From assembly GCF_949628265.1 (NCBI RefSeq), contig NC_088790.1:24556545-24620544 (forward strand): 64,000 bases of DNA. Reading direction: 5' to 3'. Origin of the DNA: Cloeon dipterum. Its lineage: Eukaryota > Arthropoda > Insecta > Ephemeroptera > Baetidae. The translations under genes were made by a program, and so were the position numbers. Positions 24,147 to 36,604 of this stretch are shown here, one piece after another; position 1 is the stretch's first letter; every line of letters begins with the position of its first letter. The notes under the pieces are model-generated. The model made no database searches and was not told where the DNA came from. It saw only the letters and a list, made by a program, of their open reading frames with translations.

Positions 24147-24182
24147 GAGTGAGAGAGAGCCCTGAGGATAGGAAATATATAT
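24147..24182 (-). promoter_or_regulatory. TATA box and initiator-like site (copy 1)
   Basis: Minus strand has ATATATATTTCC at 24182-24171 and, about 30 bases downstream, TCACTC (24152-24147), close to the insect initiator. This leaves a ~40-base 5' UTR before the ATG at 24109, the compact layout of replication-dependent histone genes. Confidence 0.55.
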
Positions 24183-25029
24183 GCAGAAAAATGGGGGTCG
24201 TGAAGGGATGCCATACAAACAAAAAGCTAAAACACGGAGATTTCCTAAAAGCGTATGTTAAATTGGGACCAAAAACTCGGAGATATCGCGTCCTGTGTTA
24301 AATTTAAAAGAAAAATTGACTTGGACATTCGGAGTCAAGCAGTCCGAAACCCGGAGATATCCAGTCGAAACCCCGCAGGTTGGCAGCCTTAGGTTTCTAC
24401 CTTTTTGACGGAAATAACAATAAGTAAACATAATATGTTCGACTAATGTCATTTAAAATTTAATTTTTAGCAAGTTAAGGATGAAATTTGGGCTGCCACG
24501 TAGCAAATCATGTTATTTCTGGTATATTTTAACTGCCTGCCAGTTTATAGAGTCCAAGGTTACTTATTTGAACAGTTACAGGCAACTTTATCCCACGCTC
24601 AGCACGATTTCTTGCTCATTATATCGGAATTTCGGAGTTTTTCAGAAGAAACTGAGGTCAAACCACTGAAATATTAAGCGAAAATTGAACTGAACCTGGA
24701 GTTGAAAGCGGATAAAGTCGTAAATTCGGAATTTATTGCACCAATCAATCGTAATATCGAATTAAAGAAGACAAAGAAACACAACTAAGAAAATTAAATA
24801 ATCAACTGGCATTTTTAAAAATTTTTTGAGATAAAATGCGGATACTGAATGAAAGTAAAAGGTCAACTTGCTTATCTCAAATATAGATAGTGTTAATATC
24901 ACTAACGCAATTCAAATTTTTGTTTTAATAGGCACTTTGCCTGATGCCGAGTGATGGCTTGAGCCCTCTGGGCAGTGCTGCCTCTCTTAGCCAGTAACTT
25001 AACGATTGTTGTTTTTAGGAGTCCGCAAT

Positions 25030-25365
25030 GATTCCGCGAAAATATAAGTAGCAAATAGAAGAATGATCAATGGTAAAATTGTGATACCGCTCTTGACTAA
25101 TAGAATCGTGGAAGCAGTACTCTATAAACTCCGTACCATGCTCCTGAATCTCGCTAGCCATCAAAAGTGGAACAACTTTTGCGCTTTTTTTTCTCACTCG
25201 GTGGTTTCATTATTCTTTTATCGTTTACAGCAAAATGAGGCTTATGAAATGCGCTGGGACGATGCCTTTGCTCCTCAACTATTAGCTCTCCAAAATGATT
25301 CAGTTCCGCACGATAATTTTGCCTATTTACTGACTCAATCGCTTCCATTGTCATTCCAGCAATAA
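25030..25365. other. Overlapping open frames on both strands (copy 1)
   Basis: Plus strand carries a MINGKIVIPLLTNRIVEAV segment and, in another frame, NEAYEMRWDDAFAPQLLALQ to LSFQQ. The minus strand, read from 25354, gives MTMEAIESVNRQNYRAELNH, then HRPSAFHKPHFAV. Both are found in every full repeat unit. Length differences in a poly-T/A run near 25184 break the minus frame here. No family is recognised, and which strand was coding is unresolved. Confidence 0.3.
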
Positions 25366-26641
25366 ATATGGCATGGCTTGTGAAGTGATTTTACGCTCAT
25401 CTTGGACAGGCTCGAATTGGGACGGTAAACCGAATAAAAATCGAAATTTTCTAATGAAATTTTCGCGACGGAATTTGAAATCGCAGATTCATTTAGAGTC
25501 GTGAGAAAACCTGAAACGAAACAATGTATGTAGAGATCTGAAATTTAAAATAACTTTTCTTACGACAGGCGCGATTTATTTTAGGGAAACCCTGGAAATG
25601 GATAACGGCCACACTCAATGCCCGGTTGGAAACTTTGTCAATTGGTCTGAGTGAATTGATCCTAAAACAGTAACAAACAAATTAACGCATCTCTTAAATT
25701 AAGTTTTTTTTACTTTAAGTCCATGATTCAGAACCAAGCCTTTCATGTTATACAGGGGCTTCTGTACATAATTTACGGATTAGGTCCGGATCCATGAACT
25801 CTTGAGTACTTTTCTTTTTTCTCTGCTTCAACGGTCTGACAATATTTTTTTTCATCATATTTAGGACCGCTATTAAGTGGGGGTTTCAAAAAGGTCATAT
25901 TTGTCAATTACTTCTGTCTTATTAAAACATATATTGAAATTTTCATTCATTGTTTACAAAATGCTTTGCTTTCATGGGGGACATTTTGCGCACTTCAGCG
26001 TCGAACACGCAACACCAACCTGAGTCCATCTATTGGGGTTAGGAGGGACTGCACGAGCTAGAGCCCGGGAATATTTTTCTGGACAGGAAGCCGGTTGAAA
26101 AGTTTCAGGTGAAATTGACCTTCAAATTTAGGAGGTTAATTTGACGGGACTTTTGGCGTTCAAATGTTTTGTAGGTGACACGGATAACACCTTAAAATAT
26201 ATTTGCTTACAGTGCTTGTCAATAGATAGAGAAATTCCAGGTTGGAAGTTCGGGAAAGGGGACGCAGTCAACATGAGTTACAGCAGTCCATCACCTTTCA
26301 TCATTCACAACAACTAGATTTTCAGGTATTTTTGAGATACCGAGTAAATAGGGAGCGCTCCCAGTCCTGATCAAGCTTCAAACCTGGAATTTCACTTATC
26401 TACATTGACAAGATTAAACAAATACTTAAGTGTCACGTAAAAATTTCAACGCCAAAAATACCGTCCAATGTCCAATCGAACTCCAAATTGTCTAAATCCG
26501 TCTGAAACTGCTTCGATATTAAAATTTGATTTCACACACCAGAGTGAAATGGATCTGAAATAAGAATGATGATTATATTTAAAATTTAAAATTAAAACTT
26601 GACACGCTTAACTCCAAACTATAATAATTTTGAGGCACATT

Positions 26642-26893
26642 TCATGTGGAATGACGAATGACAAGCAAGCCAGGATTTGCCGGGAAGCAGTTTTCACGTT
26701 TCAGGTTTTCCCAGAAAATTAGAACATATTGCCAGGACTTAGCCGAATCCGGGAAATCATTTTCAGGTAAGCTCCGGACAAAAAATGTATCCACGTGGAC
26801 TTGACACTCTATGCACTGGAGGGAGATTAAAAGATTAGAAGCTATATGTCCACCAACAGAGCATTTCGCAGCTAAAACAGAAAAGGATATCAT
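26642..26893 (-). other. Repeat-encoded minus-strand frame (copy 1)
   Basis: 83-residue open frame beginning MISFSVLAAKCSVGGHIASN, with near-identical counterparts at 53668-53919 and shorter ones at 58280 and 62595. It has several cysteines and a hydrophobic start but no recognised domain. It may be only repeat sequence. Confidence 0.25.
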
Positions 26894-27772
26894 ACCAGAG
26901 TCAATGTTCCAAATAGGCAGGCCCCAGTATTTTAAGATGATTTTGAATAAAAACTGACCTCGACGTTATCCTCATTTACAGCTGAATATAATTCCAAAAA
27001 TTATTGATCCTGATCAATTGCTTTAAGTTTTAATACTGTAATATTTAATTTTATTTTAGAATAATTTTTTTCGCATATGAAATAAATGCCACAAATTACG
27101 TATTTCTAATCACTTTTGCAACATTCAAGTTTTCACTGTTTTATTTTTTTCAGAACAGCTGCAACCAATTCTGACTATAACGTGGATAGTCATTTATTAT
27201 TGGCCCTTTTATATTGCAAATTTTGAATTGAACAATATAATATTAGTTCAGATTCTCCAGTTTGCCCGGATTACTCGAGAAACTGATCCAAATAGGCAAG
27301 CCCCGGTATTTTAAAATGATTTTGGACAAAAACTGACAAAATATTCGTTATTTACAGCTGGTAAAATTCCAAAAATTATTGCTCATGTTCAATTGCTTAA
27401 GTTTTAGCAGTTTAATAATAACTATATTTTTTAATTGTAGATCAAATATTTTCACATAGTATGAATGCGACGCAATCTGTATTTCTAATCCCTTTTGCGC
27501 GACAATCAAGTTTTCACAAGTGTTAAATTTTTCAGAAAAACTGCAACCAATTATGTCTATAACGTGGATAACCATTTATTATTGACCCTATTATATTGCA
27601 AAATTTTGAATTGAACAATATAATAATAAGAATATAAGCTTATTGTTCAAATATAATGTGAGGTGATTATATTGCAAACTTTAGAAATTGTTACTGTTGC
27701 AACAGATATTTCAAAACTATAGGGATGGAGCAGTTTCATTCTCATTTTTTGGGTGCACGCACAATCTATTTG

Positions 27773-29747
27773 GGGGTTAATGTACTGTGCGTTAGTTCCG
27801 ACTTTCAAATGTGCCTGTCTTCAGCTAAAAAATATGACCCTTAATCGCCACACCGCCTTTGTTGATCGGGATTTTGAAGAAAATGCGACTCTTTTAGTAT
27901 TCAAGCTGCGCATTGCAACAGCTTTTCAACAAAATGTGAGTGAGAACAGGAGATGAAAAGTGACATTTTTAGTAACAGGGATTTTAAAGCCGGGGAATAA
28001 CATTTTCTTATTTATGTATTGGCGAAACCAAATTGAATTTATGTATGAAGGCTTTCATTTACACTGGTAAGCTCTCTAATTCAAAAGTGTTGATCATTTG
28101 GCTTAACAGTAAGTTTGAAATGGTTAAAACTATAAAACAAAAAATGCAAATATACTCTAAGCTAGATAATATTAATTTCTCCATTTTTAAATGTTTAAGA
28201 GGTTATAGCATTATGCAATTTAGAAAAATAAATTAAAATAAAATTAGAAAATACGTATATATTTTCTAGAATTTCCCTTGTAATGAATAGGAAACTGCGA
28301 ATTACAGAAATGCGTCTTTCTCGGCGATTCGCACGGCTGATTTCGCAAAAATGATTTAACGCGAATTTAAAAATATCAAAATGATCGAATTAACGACCCC
28401 AGCAATAGCATTTTAAAATGAAGAAGATAAACACTTTCTTAGAGAAAAAACAGAATGTCACAAATTACCCAATCCAATGATTGGTCTCGTTAAATATAGA
28501 AACTGTATAATTAACTCGATTTTTTAATTTTTGGTTATTGCCAAAGTCTGCCTGATGTAAATTGTTTATTGTGAAATAGAAAAAATCTCTTTATTGTAAA
28601 TGAAAGCCTTTACAAATAAATTAGGTTTTAAGTACTAAATAAAATACAAATTTTACCCTAGCTTGAAAGGTATTTTTTTAGTCTTCTGCGAGAGATGTTT
28701 TTCGAAGAAAAGCTGTTACTTCTGCAGATTGAACAAAAAGTCATTTTCTTTGTTCTCGATCGACAAAGGCGGCATAGCAAAATATAAGACATTAATGATG
28801 ACATATTATGGGTCATTCTTGAATTGATAGGCATTTTAAACAACGATCGCGCGTGCTTTCTTCCTTATATTGCTGACGTGAGTGCATTGTACTCTAGAAC
28901 CAAAAATAAGAGCGATAGGAAATCTGTTGTTACGTTGTGACAGTAAAATATTATCTCACATTGTTATGTTTTAGATACCCTGGTATTTTATTCATTCAAC
29001 CCAAAACTTACAGTAATATCCAAGGGCCAGTTACAAAATAGCTGTCCACGTTATGGTCAGAAATTCATTGCAGCTTCCTGAAAAAAATAGCCGTTTTATT
29101 CTTTCTTGCAGACCCTCTTCTATTGATTCTCTCTTACGTACAGGTATAATCCTATTTTCAACATTTCCACTAACTTTAACCATGTTCTTGCAATCGGATG
29201 GTTATTTTGTAAACTTATACATCGGTGAAAATGTCTTCTCTTACTATTAAGCATATTTTATGTATGTATTTATGATAATTTTTGTATTATTTCTATAGTA
29301 CCATGTACAAATAGTTGGAATTTAATCAAACGATGCGTAAATACATAATTGTATGCATGGCGACAGCGATCACAAAAAAATGTGTATTTGAAAAATTCGT
29401 AAAAGCTTAGAAATTCATCCTTGTCCCGGAAAAAATTGCACAACTTTCAACAACCAAACGCGAATTTCCTTGTTGCGAGAAAAGGTCAACAATCAATTCG
29501 ACAATGAAAATTTGAGTGCTTGTTGAACGATGCGCAATTATGCCGGGACCAAGACGAATTCCTGGCAGGTTCAAATTATCTTAGGGTGATCTTATGCATA
29601 CATATTATCAAAAAACAGTGTGCTTTAAAAAGGGATAAAATGCATGATAAACATTAAGATTAATATTTTACATAATTATCATACTTACAAAAGATTTCAA
29701 TAAATCAGCTGCCGCTGCAAAGCTCTCTGGTCATGCATTTGCATAAC
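27773..29747. other. Intergenic DNA with relic repeats
   Basis: 28210-28700 is a diverged copy of 52900-53430 (shared TTTCTAGAATTT, TCTCGGCG, CGCACGGC landmarks). 28975-29125 is similar to 47085-47205 (shared CCAAGGGCCAGTTA and GGTCAGAAATTCATTGCAGC). No supported gene. Confidence 0.5.
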
Positions 29748-30096
29748 TACCCTGCGAAAAATCTTCATTAGCCAATAATACCAATGATAATTTAATCATA
29801 AGCATTATTGGAATAATGTTAATAAATGATGAATAAAAAATGATTGCAACACAATGTTGCGGTAATATTAAAAAAATAATGAAAAACAAATGTAAATAAG
29901 TTATTATCTTAAGCTTGTTTTAATATTACACCAATGTTAATTCAATGATATCAGTGCGCATGCGTGAATGCGTGCGCATCCATGAGTCGCACACTCTGCT
30001 ACTCCGTCCGCCATCACCGCATCAAGAAACAAACACTGAACGGCTAACGGCTACGCTTCATGCAATTTTCGTTTTGTTCTTCGTTCTGCGAGTCGT

Positions 30097-30535
30097 TTGT
30101 CTGCTCTTAAGAGTTTAAAATACACCCATGTAAGGATCCTTGATGTTATCAACACACGCACCGTTCAGCAAATATTACAGGTAATGAGAATTATTCGTTT
30201 TTTACTTTGTTTTCATTCCAATTCGCGGTTACAAATTTTTACTGCTGCACGCAGTGAGAAAACGAGCCGTAACTTTGATACAACATCGAATTTTGATGCA
30301 ATTTTTCGTTGACAGGCCGGGCGAGGATGGCTTCGACCCTGTGGAGCAGACGATGAACGAGCTGGAAGAGGGACAAGGACAATGCGCGGCTGGACAAGAA
30401 GATGGCGAAGTTCGTCGGCTTTGAGCCGGGCCACTTTTCACGTCGCCGCCTAGTGCCCAAGGACATCCACGACCCGCACCCGTTTACCTTGTGGACTTTC
30501 TCCTCATGTTGCTGCCCTAATCGTCTTTTCTGATC
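30097..30535 (+). pseudogene. Captured host-gene fragment in the transposon
   Basis: A CpG-rich island at 29950-30100 is followed by a frame (LKSLKYTHVRILDVINTRTV to QQILQ) ending at a donor, CAG|GTAATG (30181). A 135-base intron follows, and then an exon from 30316 reading EDGFDPVEQTMNELEE. One frameshift later the frame continues as RDKDNARLDKKMAKFVGFEP and GHFSRRRLVPKDIHDPHPFT before a stop. The even, GC-rich codon use and preserved splice sites say this was a real gene; the frameshift says it is now broken. Family not recognised. Confidence 0.5.
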
Positions 30536-31068
30536 GAGAACTACCCTAGCTCCATGAACATCCACCTTCCACGAAAGTGGCCCCACGTACCGCCACACCA
30601 ATAAACTACTTTGGAACTCAAAATAATTAATTTTATGTCCTTGCGTCATGCGTTCGTGCAGAATTGCATTTGTATTCACCCGGTATTTTTCTCCACTGGT
30701 TTTTAATTGCTGTTTGAGCAACTCAATTTTTACCAATTTATTGCGCATTAAATTGACTTTTGTCATTTCCTCCTAGGTATTAATATTATATAAAATTAGA
30801 GGTCGGAGTGGTCAAAATTTACAAGTAGATATTTCCTTTTAAATTTTCATTTGCCTCAATTTCTCAATAAATTTATCTCAGACAATTTTTCTAGTCGCAT
30901 GAGCAATTTAGAAAAATATTGAAAACTTAAGTGAAAACATGGCCTGCAAGAAACTGGTGAAAATTGATAAAAAAAACCTTATTGCTACCACTTCACTGCA
31001 TTTTTTTTAATTTGGGCGTTTTGGAACCTTTGGTCCTTGACTTAAAAAATATTAATGACTTTTATGAG

Positions 31069-31493
31069 CACTGGCACCAAAAAGGGCGGTCAGAAATTGA
31101 TGAGGTACTTGTCATGTGTGCTAATGGCCTGAACTTTATATTATACAGAGCCGCCATTATTGTTTCCCATTTTTGTCACTGTCAATGCGGCCCGTCGGGC
31201 CGAACGATTTGAGAAAATCAAAAGTGGCACTCTAATTAAAATTAATTTTGCATTTAAATTTTTCAAAATTCGTTAATAACAATGCTAGAACTGACAGTTA
31301 TTATTAAATGCCAAATTAATTTTAATTAGTGTGTCACTTTTGATTTTGTCGAATCGTTCGGCCCGACGGGCCGCATTGACAGTGACAAAAATGGGAAACA
31401 ATAATAGCCGCTCTGTATAATATAAAGTTCAGGCCATCAGCACACATGACAAGTCCCTCATCAATTTCTGACCACCCCTTATTCATGCCAGTG
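31069..31493. repeat. ~425-bp fold-back inverted repeat
   Basis: The sequence from CACTGGCA (31069) to about 31257 is the reverse complement, with few mismatches, of about 31305 to TGCCAGTG (31493). Shared landmarks on both arms are TTGATGAGG, TGTCATGTGTGCT, CCATTATTGTTTCCCATTTT and GCGGCCCGTCGGGCC. Arms are ~185 bp and the loop ~45 bp. It is nested inside the TIR transposon. Confidence 0.85.
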
Positions 31494-32035
31494 TCGACGT
31501 CGCTCTGTGTCCCGACAGGACGACGATTTGACTAAGTGGCCAACATGTATTATGTAGTGCTGATTTTAAGTATTTCCCTACTTAAACCCAACGACTTTGT
31601 CTCAATCCCTGCTGTGCACTTCAATGTACATTGTAAAACTAGAATGCTGTGACTAGAGAGAAACCCAACTGTTTTATGTGAAATGACGTATAAATAATTT
31701 TTTATAAGTTATATAACTCTTCTGTGACTTACAAGTGTTACAATAATTTGTCTAGATATAATAAAAATATAAAATAATTAAATAAAACTATGTATCTCAT
31801 TCAGAAAACCCCTAATTACCAATATTCTACGGAAATTAGGACATCATTTAATTTCCATTTGAAATTAATAATAACGCAATGATAGCGGCCAATATTGGTG
31901 CCAATATTAGAACAATATTGAAAAAAGTCACATTTTCACATTGATATAACATTAGACGCCAATATTAAAACAATAATGGTTATTGGGAAATAATATTACC
32001 CTAATATTAAAACAATGAAGATTTTTCGCAGGGTA

Positions 32036-34671
32036 TACTGTGCTGAATCTGGATGCACATACATAATAATCTTGCTTTAAAAGTCTCTCTTTAAGCGGGT
32101 TCTCTGTCTGCGGCACATTCCTCGAATACTAAAATAATTTCAATCAAAACAATAACAATGCAGTATTATGTGCAGTGCAACTGAATGGTGTGCACTAAAT
32201 AACTCTTAAAAAGACAAATGACTGCTTGAGAAGTCAATGAAACAATGCGGAGTGCGGAGGATGAGATGCATCACATACATTTCTTCCCCTACTTTTGTGC
32301 CTTCGCAGTGTTGTAACATTAAAAAGCAGCATTTTTCGCGCAGGTTCGCGTTAAGTTATTTTTTTTTAAATTTTGAACATTATCGTCACAATAACCGAGA
32401 AACATTTAAAACAGTATGCAAAATTCGTACATGAAATTGTGCTGCATACATTCGGTTCACATCGCGCCGTGGTTTTCCCTCGACCAATCATTTGCTTTGT
32501 TACAGGCAACGCAAGGGTCGCAGGGAATGAGCTGAGTAGGAAGAGAAAATGCGGTGTGCGGTGGGATGGAAAAGTGAGAAGTGAATGACTGGATGTGTCG
32601 GTATGTAAACATGATAAATTTCGTGTGTTATGTGGCCAATGTGTTTGTTGTTTGTTCCTGCATTGCATTGTGTCAGTGTCAGTTTGGTGTTCGCTTGTGA
32701 ATTAGGGGTGCCAGGCAACTGAACAGCTGTAAACCGGAGATTTTCCATATTAAGCCTATGTTAAATTTCAGGACCGAAAACCGGAGATGCCTCTTTGTGA
32801 ATTATCCGAATTTAAGTGGATTTAAGTGCGATTTTTGCTGGATTTCTCATCAGAAATGTCTCCGTGTGTGAAAAAAGTGAGTGCTCGTGGTAAAAAGAAG
32901 CGTCGCCGACAGCTGAAGATAGACACGAAACTCGGATCATGAGAAGCAACAATCAACTGCAACCGCCGTTTCGTCTTGTGCTCCAATTGTCTCCTCATTG
33001 TCAGATAATCTCTACAACAAAGTGAGTACGATCCATGCATGCGTTGAAACTCATTACTTTTCGTTCATTTATTAGTATGATCAGTGGACATTATATATTT
33101 AATATTACAAAATCCAACAATTTACAGGAAAGTTACATTTTCCACTGTGTTACACATCGTTCCAGTTCTAATGAGAATCCCATTTAAAAATTGCTAGGGA
33201 AAAATCGAAAAAAACGATGCGCTCGTATTTTTTATACTCCAAGCTCGCTGCCTGAAATTACAAGTAAAATCAGACAACAGGCCAGACTACACAGCTTTTG
33301 TTCTACAGTTCAAAATCGAATGCTCTTAACTGGAGATTTATTTGCTCTATTTTTCTAAACAGCGGCCGATGGTTAAAATTTGCTGTCGACGTTAAAAAAT
33401 CGTATTAATTTTTTTCTTGGTTAAAGGAACGTTTAAAATGGGTATATTGGCCGGGACTCACCCTACTCGCCCTGATGGGTAAATTGGAAGGAGGGAGCAT
33501 TAATAATGCTCTCATGGGGAATGCGTGAAGATGACTCAAACCCCCAAAATTGTTGTAATGACTATTTGTTACCGCTGGACGACGCAACACACTCTTAACT
33601 TAAAATGTGAGAGTTGAGCGAAAAGTGGGAATTATCTAAACTCTAAACCCAGACAGTTTGTTTTCCTTGTTTCTAATTCAAGTAAATCACATTTTAAATA
33701 TCTATTTTTTACTTTACGTTGCTAAAAACTAGAGGTAAATGATATGTTTTTCTTTTGCTAAAAGGAAGCAATATTTTAAAAAATCGTCGAATTAATTTTT
33801 AGTATCCGCTACGGACTAACACAGCAGCCGCCATCGTTGAGCTCTCCGAGCATCGGTCTATTGCTGAGAATAAATTCTGGGTCGAAGTTGGAGCCTCGAC
33901 AGGGCAGAGCAATACAATAGAGCGTTGCGCATAATCAAATAAAGGGCTCAAGTATATTATCACACTCCCAACAGTTCACTCGTCATGTTGTTGGTGGAAA
34001 ATCAATTATAATACAAATCTTTGATGAGATATATTATTCCGGCGATTGGCTGGGTCGAAAGAAATTATTTTAAGTGACTAATTGTAAGATTCTTCGTTAA
34101 AAATTCTTCAATGGATGAGAATGCACAGTGGCAGAATGAGTAATCTGGAATCACACCAGAAAGTGGCTAAAGATCGTGATGAACCAGCAGCAGCATCTAT
34201 TCGCAGACGGCTTTCCAATTTTTTTGTGCTGCAATATTTAGTCTGTTATGTGGTGCAACACGCCTCGGATACGGTGCGGGAGGCGTCGCGAACCGAGAAA
34301 CCCCATGCCGAGTGCGCCTGGCGGCTGGCGGTGCTGCGGTCGCCGAGAGATGCGCCGACGGCTCGGGCTTGCGCGGGTGATGCGATGCCTCTGACAAGGT
34401 GCGGGAGGAAAATTGTTGGCTATTTGTGATCTCCCAATGTTTTTTAATTTTGCTATAACTGCCAACGCTCTGATATGTATCTAAATTTATTGATTTGTTA
34501 TTTTTCCAATTAAGAGAAAGTGACATAGTAAATAAGTAGTTTGGAATAGTTAAAAAGTCGAATCCCGTCTCAGTCAAATTTAACAGGGGCGACCAGGGAT
34601 TACGGGATTCCGTCCCGTCCCTGAGAAATTCCTTGATGGACGGGACGAATTTGGTATTTCGGGACAGAGAC
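32036..34671. other. Intergenic DNA, no supported gene
   Basis: 32727-32800 shares CCGGAGAT, TATGTTAAATT and GGACCGAAAAC motifs with 24230-24300 and 37480-37545, so it is a relic of the same repeat component. GC-rich 34250-34400 has open frames on both strands without splice sites or domain similarity. Confidence 0.4.
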
Positions 34672-35915
34672 AATCTGTATCGGGATGATGGAAACTAACG
34701 GAAAATTCAAATCTGAGCTCTATACGTCAGGGAAATTTAACAATTCATGGGGATCTTTGCTAATTTTATTAAAACCTCTTTGCCGCAAATGTTTCGTGAA
34801 ATCTAATCGTAATCATTCAATTGAAAGCCTTCTAGACTAGACGTACTGGAAGCTTAATTTGAATTCTCTCTGCACAGGGTTCCGAAAAACCCGGGTTTTT
34901 TACATTTTGCCCGACCCACCTGGGTTTTATTGGGGGGTAATATGGGTTTTTTGTTTTTTTTTTGGGTTTTTTAATTTGCTATTCTCTGCATTTTTTTCAA
35001 GAAACGAAGAAATTTAATCCTCATGTCCGGGACTTGCCAATTTTTCAAAGTGCAGCACTACTTTTTAGCGTTAAAAAAACGCCAAAAAAACGAAATTTTA
35101 TTATTTTCCAGCATTTTTTTGTTTTTGATACTAAAAATATTGCAGCCTTGGGTAAAATAGTGGGTTTTATTGGGTTTTTTAGCCTGGTTTAACCCGATAA
35201 AACCCGGGTGGGTTTTATCCGGGTGGGTAAAATTCGGAACCCTGCTCTGCAGCCGCAAATATCTCACTACCAACTTCCATAGCCGCTGCTTGTTGTGCCG
35301 CAGACGGGGCGCGCGAACCACCTTCCGCGAGAGAGTGACGCGAACGCGAGCAGCGCTGCTCTATTTACGTGGAGCGTGGGGACCGGCGTGTGAAAAACTA
35401 GAATGTCTCTCTTTCACGTAACGCGCCGCCCACTCGCTGCCATCAAACCCGAATTTTTGATTTTTGATCATGGACAATCTGTAGCGGGATGATGGAAACT
35501 AACGGAAAATTCAAATCTGAGCTCTACACACGTCAGGGTAATTTAAAAATTCATGGGGATCTTTGCTAATTTTATTAAAACCTCTTTGCCGCAAATGTTT
35601 CGTGAAATCTAATCGTAATCATTCAGTTGAAAGCCTTCTTGTCGTACTGGAAGCTTAATTTGAATTTTCTCTGCGGCCGCAAATATCTCACTACCAACTT
35701 CCATAGCCGCTGCTCGTTGTGCCGCAGACGGCGGGCGCGAACCACCTTCCGCGGGAGAGGCAGGCGAGAGAGTGACGCGAACGCGAGCAGCGCTGCTCTA
35801 TTTACGTGGAGCGTGGGGACCGGCGTGTGAAAAAACTAGAATGTCTCTCTTTCACGAAACGCGCCGCCCACTCGCTGCCATCAAACCCGAATTTTTGATT
35901 TTGGATCAGGGACAA
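34672..35915. repeat. ~435-bp direct duplication
   Basis: Unit A (34672-35475, interrupted by a MITE) and unit B (35476-35915) share GATGATGGAAACTAACGG, GCCGCAAATATCTCACTACC and GAGCAGCGCTGCTCTATTTA landmarks. A third partial copy lies at 54800-54980. Its origin (host or element) is not recognised. Confidence 0.8.
34875..35244. mobile_element. hAT-like MITE with matching empty site
   Basis: 370-bp element with 12-bp terminal inverted repeats (CAGGGTTCCGAA and TTCGGAACCCTG), flanked by CTCTGCA at 34868-34874 and 35245-35251. The paralogous unit B near 35665-35690 has only TTTTCTCTGCGGCCGC, the uninserted site. The CAGGG start suggests hAT, whose target duplications are normally 8 bp; here 7 are exact. 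The interior is rich in GGGTTTT runs and no coding sequence is seen. Confidence 0.8.
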
Positions 35916-36604
35916 TCTGCAGCGGGACGAGAGCAAGTTTTTCCGGCAGCAATGGCTGCATTAACAGTCTAAGGATTCTCAGTTTGTCAGTTCGGGAGCA
36001 CATACGTATTACAAACATAAGATAAAATTATTAAGAGAGTACGTAATATATATTTCATGTTTCAACAAAGATTTTTGTAGCGAGACAAATCATTAAATAT
36101 TGTCCCACGTTTCTAGTAAATAGAAAATTTGATCTGAAATACGATCTGCGTGCTCAGATCGATCTAACCTTTACCGATACTAAAATTACCAGTTCCGTTT
36201 AAGTAGTAGGTGAATTCAGTGTTCGCCAATTTTGAAAAGCGTAAATTATGTAGCTCACTGAGGCAATAATTTTCAATTTTTATTGGTAGTTTTTTCGCAT
36301 TTTATTGCCACCATTATTGCACGTATTGGAATCTCCAATTTTTATTATGTGTATATTTACGTATTGACCAAGCAAGAATCAAAACTAAAATGCATAAATA
36401 ACAGAGCAATATTATCGTTCAAAAAGAACTGAACACCCAGGAAAGAGTGGTTGGGAAGATGAAATCAAAATTTTAACAGTGCGTCGTTAAGAAACTGTAA
36501 GTTTTGTTGGTGAAATTTTCAACCCTTTTGGGCTAGTGCTTTCGTCAGTGCTCCTCAAAATCAACCACTCAACGCCCAACCAAAACATCTCGTAACAGCG
36601 AGAA
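35916..36604. other. AT-rich spacer
   Basis: No supported gene or recognisable transposon end. Confidence 0.5.

Larger units (their letters stand above)
23697..27772 (+). repeat. Repeat unit copy 1 (~4.1 kb)
   Basis: This region aligns, in the same order and orientation, with the tandem pair at 55.0-63.0 kb. It starts at the sequence after the histone-type stem-loop and ends at a shared GGGTGCACGCACAATCTATTT-like terminus. It carries the H3-tail-like gene, a block with three CGGAGAT motifs (24235-24360) and the 25.0-25.4 kb open frames. It also carries a relic of the YW-x-x-E-R-L-HE segment (26.0 kb) and the minus-strand frame near 26.7 kb. It lacks the GC-rich cassette found left of the stem-loop in copies 2, 4 and 5. 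Confidence 0.75.
29748..32035. mobile_element. 2.3-kb TIR DNA transposon, non-autonomous
   Basis: Perfect 22-bp terminal inverted repeats: TACCCTGCGAAAAATCTTCA(TT) at 29748-29769 and its exact reverse complement at 32014-32035. If the outer TA is the target duplication, the element proper starts CCCTGCG, as in TA-targeting (Tc1/mariner-like) elements. A CCCT start also recalls piggyBac, but no TTAA flank is present. Sub-terminal regions are rich in repeated TAATATTAAAACAA-like motifs. No transposase was seen. The interior carries spliced-gene fragments and a long hairpin. Confidence 0.8.

Noticed and set aside
23819..24214. Longer start (ATG at 24214) adding 35 residues to H3-tail-like copy 1
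   Set aside because: The extra codons cover the TATA box and initiator-like site, and copies 4/5 have no equivalent extension.
30239..30766. 175-residue minus-strand frame
   Set aside because: It is antisense to the captured exon, whose plus-strand reading has protein-like codon use and splice sites.
34197..34673. 158-residue minus-strand frame
   Set aside because: No domain, no splice context; part of it is antisense to the GC-rich 34250-34400 patch and part overlaps the GGGACGGGAC repeat.
34920..35220. Telomere-like GGGTTTT runs
   Set aside because: They are confined to the interior of the hAT-like MITE and irregular in spacing, so not an interstitial telomere.
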